NCBI GenBank assembly: GCA_001780385.1
Contig: MFGW01000232.1
Span: 1-8,246 of the forward strand
DNA: 8,246 nucleotides
Direction of reading: 5' to 3'
Source of the DNA: Candidatus Fischerbacteria bacterium RBG_13_37_8
Lineage (GTDB): Bacteria; Acidobacteriota; HRBIN11; MFGW01
A model generated the notes under the pieces. It did no database searches, was not told the origin of the DNA, and saw nothing but the letters and a program-made list of their open reading frames with translations. The translations under genes and the position numbers were made by a program. Each line of letters starts with the position of its first letter. Positions within the stretch are counted from its first letter, which is position 1. Positions 6,250-8,246 of this stretch are shown one piece after another.

Positions 6250-7279
6250 GCACAACGGCGATAAGAAGGCACAAAGGCACAAAGGCACAAAGGAAAAAAG
6301 AAGGCATAAAGGCATTGAGGCACAGAGTTATAGAGCAATAATGTTAATACTGCTACTATTGATATGTGTGGGGTGCAGCAAAGACCAGGAGGGGGTGATT
6401 ACGGCATCGGGGGTGATAGAGGCGATAGAGGTCAATGTCGCCAGTCAGATTGCAGGGCAGATAGAAGCAGTGCATTATGAAGAAGGTCAGGCTATTGCAA
6501 AGGAACAGCTTCTGGTGGAGCTTGATTGCATAGATTATGAATTGCAGGAAATGCAGGCGAAAACAAACCTTGACATGCTGAAAGCGCAATTTGAGCTGAC
6601 GGTAAAGGGAGCCCGCTCGGAAGATATTAAGCAAGCCATTGAAAACAAGACGCAGGCTGAAGCGAATTATACCAATGCAAAGCTTAATTATGACCGGGTA
6701 AAGAACTTATATAAAACCAATGTCGTAGCAAAGAAGATGCTCGATGATGCAACGAATCAACTTGAAGTAACGGAGGCGCAGTTCAAGCAAAGCCAGGAGG
6801 CGTTGCAAAAGATCAAGAAGCTATCGCGGGAAGAAGAAATAACTATGGCGCAGGCGAGGATGGAGAATGCTGAGTGGTTTCTCAAATCAATGAAGGAACG
6901 TGTGAAGGATTGTAAGATCACTTCACCGATTGATGGATATGCACTCAAAAAGGTGTTTGAGCCGGGAGAATATGTAATGCCTGGTTCTACGGTTACGGTA
7001 GTGTCGGATTTGAAGAAGATCAGAGTAGTGGTATACATACCGGAGGCGGAAGTGTTTCGTGTGAAGTATGGGCAGGAGGTGCAGGTGAAGGTTGATGGCT
7101 ACAAGGATAAGGCGTTTACGGGAGTGGTGACATTCATTTCAGAAGAAGCGGAATTTACGCCCAAGAATATTCAGACCAAGGATGAGCGTGTCAAGTTAAT
7201 GTTTGCGATAAAAATAATGGTAGATAATCCTGAGCTGAAGTTAAAGCCTGGTTTACCGGCAGATGTGGAATTCAAATAG
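6221..7279 (+). CDS. Periplasmic membrane fusion protein, lipoprotein, HlyD/YbhG type
   Basis: This 352-residue adaptor links an inner-membrane exporter to an outer-membrane channel. Residues 41-52 form a hydrophobic stretch ending at a lipobox-like ICVGC (Cys52), so it is probably a lipoprotein. The first half of the lipoyl-like domain is about 58-102 (ASQIAGQIEAVHYEEGQ). The second half is about 230-275, with the adaptor hallmark SPIDGYALKK at 235. Between them lies a long coiled-coil hairpin. The beta-barrel region ends with FTPKNIQTKDERVK and LKPGLPADV, both typical of YbhG-like adaptors. The start is chosen by GAGGAG and overlaps tetR by 29 bp. Oddly, residues about 14-40 are made by an 8-bp tandem repeat, leaving the signal peptide with a basic extension of about 40 residues. 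A start at the ATG 6341 would remove that tail but leave a signal of only 11 residues. The ATPase starts 5 bp downstream. Confidence 0.9.
   Translation: MSFLMELKNKHNGDKKAQRHKGTKEKRRHKGIEAQSYRAIMLILLLLICVGCSKDQEGVITASGVIEAIEVNVASQIAGQIEAVHYEEGQAIAKEQLLVELDCIDYELQEMQAKTNLDMLKAQFELTVKGARSEDIKQAIENKTQAEANYTNAKLNYDRVKNLYKTNVVAKKMLDDATNQLEVTEAQFKQSQEALQKIKKLSREEEITMAQARMENAEWFLKSMKERVKDCKITSPIDGYALKKVFEPGEYVMPGSTVTVVSDLKKIRVVVYIPEAEVFRVKYGQEVQVKVDGYKDKAFTGVVTFISEEAEFTPKNIQTKDERVKLMFAIKIMVDNPELKLKPGLPADVEFK
6266..6323 (+). repeat. Degenerate 8-bp tandem repeat (AAAGGCAC) inside the coding start
   Basis: Units AAGGCAC, AAAGGCAC, AAAGGCAC and AAAGG run from 6266 to 6293. After an A-rich break they resume as AAGGCAT, AAAGGCAT and TGAGGCAC to 6323. 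The repeat lies just after the tetR stop and within the 5' part of the fusion-protein gene. It reads as basic peptide rich in Lys, His, Gln and Gly. The unit is not a multiple of three, so a change in copy number by one would shift the frame. Confidence 0.8.
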
Positions 7280-7284
7280 AAGAT

Positions 7285-8223
7285 ATGGAACAAGCAATTT
7301 TTATTGATAAGTTGACCAAGAGCTATTCATTAAAGAAAGTGAAGATGAAGGCTTTGGATAGTATTTCACTTGCTGTTGAGGCAGGTGATTTTGTTGCATT
7401 GATTGGACCTGACGGAGCTGGAAAGAGCACTTTGATCAAGATATTATGCGGGATACTGGATTTTGATGAAGGTAAAGTTGAGGTACTTGGTTATCAACTG
7501 CCGGAGCAGAAAAATGCGATAAAGCATCACATAGGGTATTTATCACAGCGGTTTTCACTTTATGGGAATCTCACGGTAGAAGAAAATTTACGATATTTTG
7601 CGAAGGTATTTGGTGTTGATGATTATAAGCAGCGGATGGAGAAATTAATGAAAGCGGTAGATCTCGGTGCATTCAGGGACAGGTTGGCGAAGCAGTTATC
7701 AGGAGGTATGAAACAGAAACTTGGCGTGATATCGGGACTGATACATTCGCCGCAGATTTTATTTTTAGATGAGCCCACGACGGGAGTTGATCCCGTATCG
7801 AGACGCGAATTATTCAAGGTAGTAGAAGAGAGAGTGGATGCGGGACTAACGGTGATAATGAGCACTTCATACATGGATGAAGCCGAGCGGGCGAAGCGTG
7901 TGATAATGTTTAATGAAGGCAGGATAATACAGCAGGGGACGTATGATGAAATAGTATCGCAGGCGCATTGCAGGGTAATAGTAGTTGAGACGACGCAGCC
8001 TGTGAATGTAGTTGAACAAATGAAAGGCAAGAGCGGAGTGCGTTTTATTAATCCAATAGGAACAACAGTACAGTTACTTGTTGATGAAGTTGTGACAATG
8101 GAGCAGGTTGCGAATCAATTAAAGGGTTTACCGAACAGAATTTATGAAACCGGATTGACCATGGAGAACCTTTTTATTAATAGTGTAATGTTGCAGAAGA
8201 AAGAACATGAAAAAGAAAATTGA
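7285..8223 (+). CDS. ABC-2 type exporter ATPase, YbhF N-half-like, H-loop His lost
   Basis: This 312-residue cytoplasmic ATPase powers an ABC exporter. It has Walker A GPDGAGKST (41-49), the Q-loop in YLSQRFSLYGNLTVEENL (Gln88), signature LSGGMKQ (138-144), Walker B ILFLDEP (158-164) and D-loop GVDP. The usual H-loop His is Ser195 in STSYMDEAE, as happens in the N-terminal half of YbhF-type double ATPases. The length is that of one ATPase domain plus a C-terminal extension (about 220-312), whereas E. coli YbhF is a fused double domain. It starts 5 bp after the adaptor gene and overlaps the next gene by 17 bp, so the unit is an operon. The permeases are expected beyond the right edge. The substrate is not known from sequence. 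Confidence 0.93.
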   Translation: MEQAIFIDKLTKSYSLKKVKMKALDSISLAVEAGDFVALIGPDGAGKSTLIKILCGILDFDEGKVEVLGYQLPEQKNAIKHHIGYLSQRFSLYGNLTVEENLRYFAKVFGVDDYKQRMEKLMKAVDLGAFRDRLAKQLSGGMKQKLGVISGLIHSPQILFLDEPTTGVDPVSRRELFKVVEERVDAGLTVIMSTSYMDEAERAKRVIMFNEGRIIQQGTYDEIVSQAHCRVIVVETTQPVNVVEQMKGKSGVRFINPIGTTVQLLVDEVVTMEQVANQLKGLPNRIYETGLTMENLFINSVMLQKKEHEKEN

Positions 8224-8246
8224 ACCACAGGTATTTTTTGCGAGCT
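8207..8246 (+). CDS. Start of next operon gene, cut by window edge
   Basis: ATG at 8207 opens a frame (MKKKIEPQVFFAS) that runs to the window end, overlapping the ATPase by 17 bp. A GAAGAAAG-like purine run lies just upstream. By comparison with YbhF-type operons it is probably the second ATPase half or a permease; 13 residues are too few to decide. Confidence 0.5.
   Translation, partial: MKKKIEPQVFFAS

Noticed and set aside
7623..8030. 135-codon minus-strand frame
   Set aside because: It is opposite the ABC ATPase, whose motifs are unambiguous.

Overview
The window comes from an unidentified bacterium, most likely a diderm from an uncultivated lineage. The case rests on Shine-Dalgarno sites of bacterial type, a TetR regulator followed by a periplasmic adaptor and an ABC-2 type ATPase, and a secreted protein with a MopE-like Asp/Cys-rich motif. 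That motif is common in Deltaproteobacteria, Planctomycetes-like lineages and some DPANN archaea. The phylum cannot be fixed from sequence alone. The DNA is A+T-rich and uneven: I counted 14 G+C in bases 1801-1860 but 28 in bases 7381-7440.

Layout. (1) Bases 1-1590 hold the 3' part of a DDE transposase with an N-terminal helix-turn-helix; the start lies outside the window. (2) Bases 1591-3350 form a very A+T-rich accessory stretch. It holds a two-TM coiled-coil protein (1760-2512), a small HNH nuclease with an N-terminal membrane hairpin (2694-3056), and a convergent small helix-turn-helix protein on the minus strand (3079-3312). (3) Bases 3313-3850 are intergenic. They contain a 9-bp inverted repeat and a roughly 117-bp MITE-like element: 14-bp exact inverted repeats lying inside an 8-bp direct repeat. 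(4) Bases 3851-5362 encode a secreted protein with a signal peptide, a MopE-like motif, a middle region, a CHAP/NlpC-like cysteine hydrolase-like domain, and two tandem six-cysteine modules with identical spacing. (5) Bases 5363-5634 carry a good sigma70-like promoter. (6) Bases 5635-8246 are an efflux operon: TetR repressor, lipoprotein membrane fusion protein, ABC ATPase, and the first 13 codons of the next gene. The first three genes overlap or sit 5 bp apart, and the last overlaps the ATPase by 17 bp. The order matches the enterobacterial cecR-ybhG-ybhF-ybhS-ybhR arrangement, but the ATPase here is single length rather than a fused double ATPase.

How the genes fit together. The efflux operon reads as a self-regulated export pump: TetR senses a ligand, the adaptor spans the periplasm, and the ATPase powers ABC-2 permeases that should lie just beyond the right edge. 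The transposase, the A+T-rich block and the MITE-like element suggest the left half is a region of gene gain. The features most worth checking are the three-part secreted protein with its duplicated Cys-rich module, the membrane-anchored HNH nuclease, the MITE-like element, and an 8-bp tandem repeat inside the start of the fusion-protein gene.
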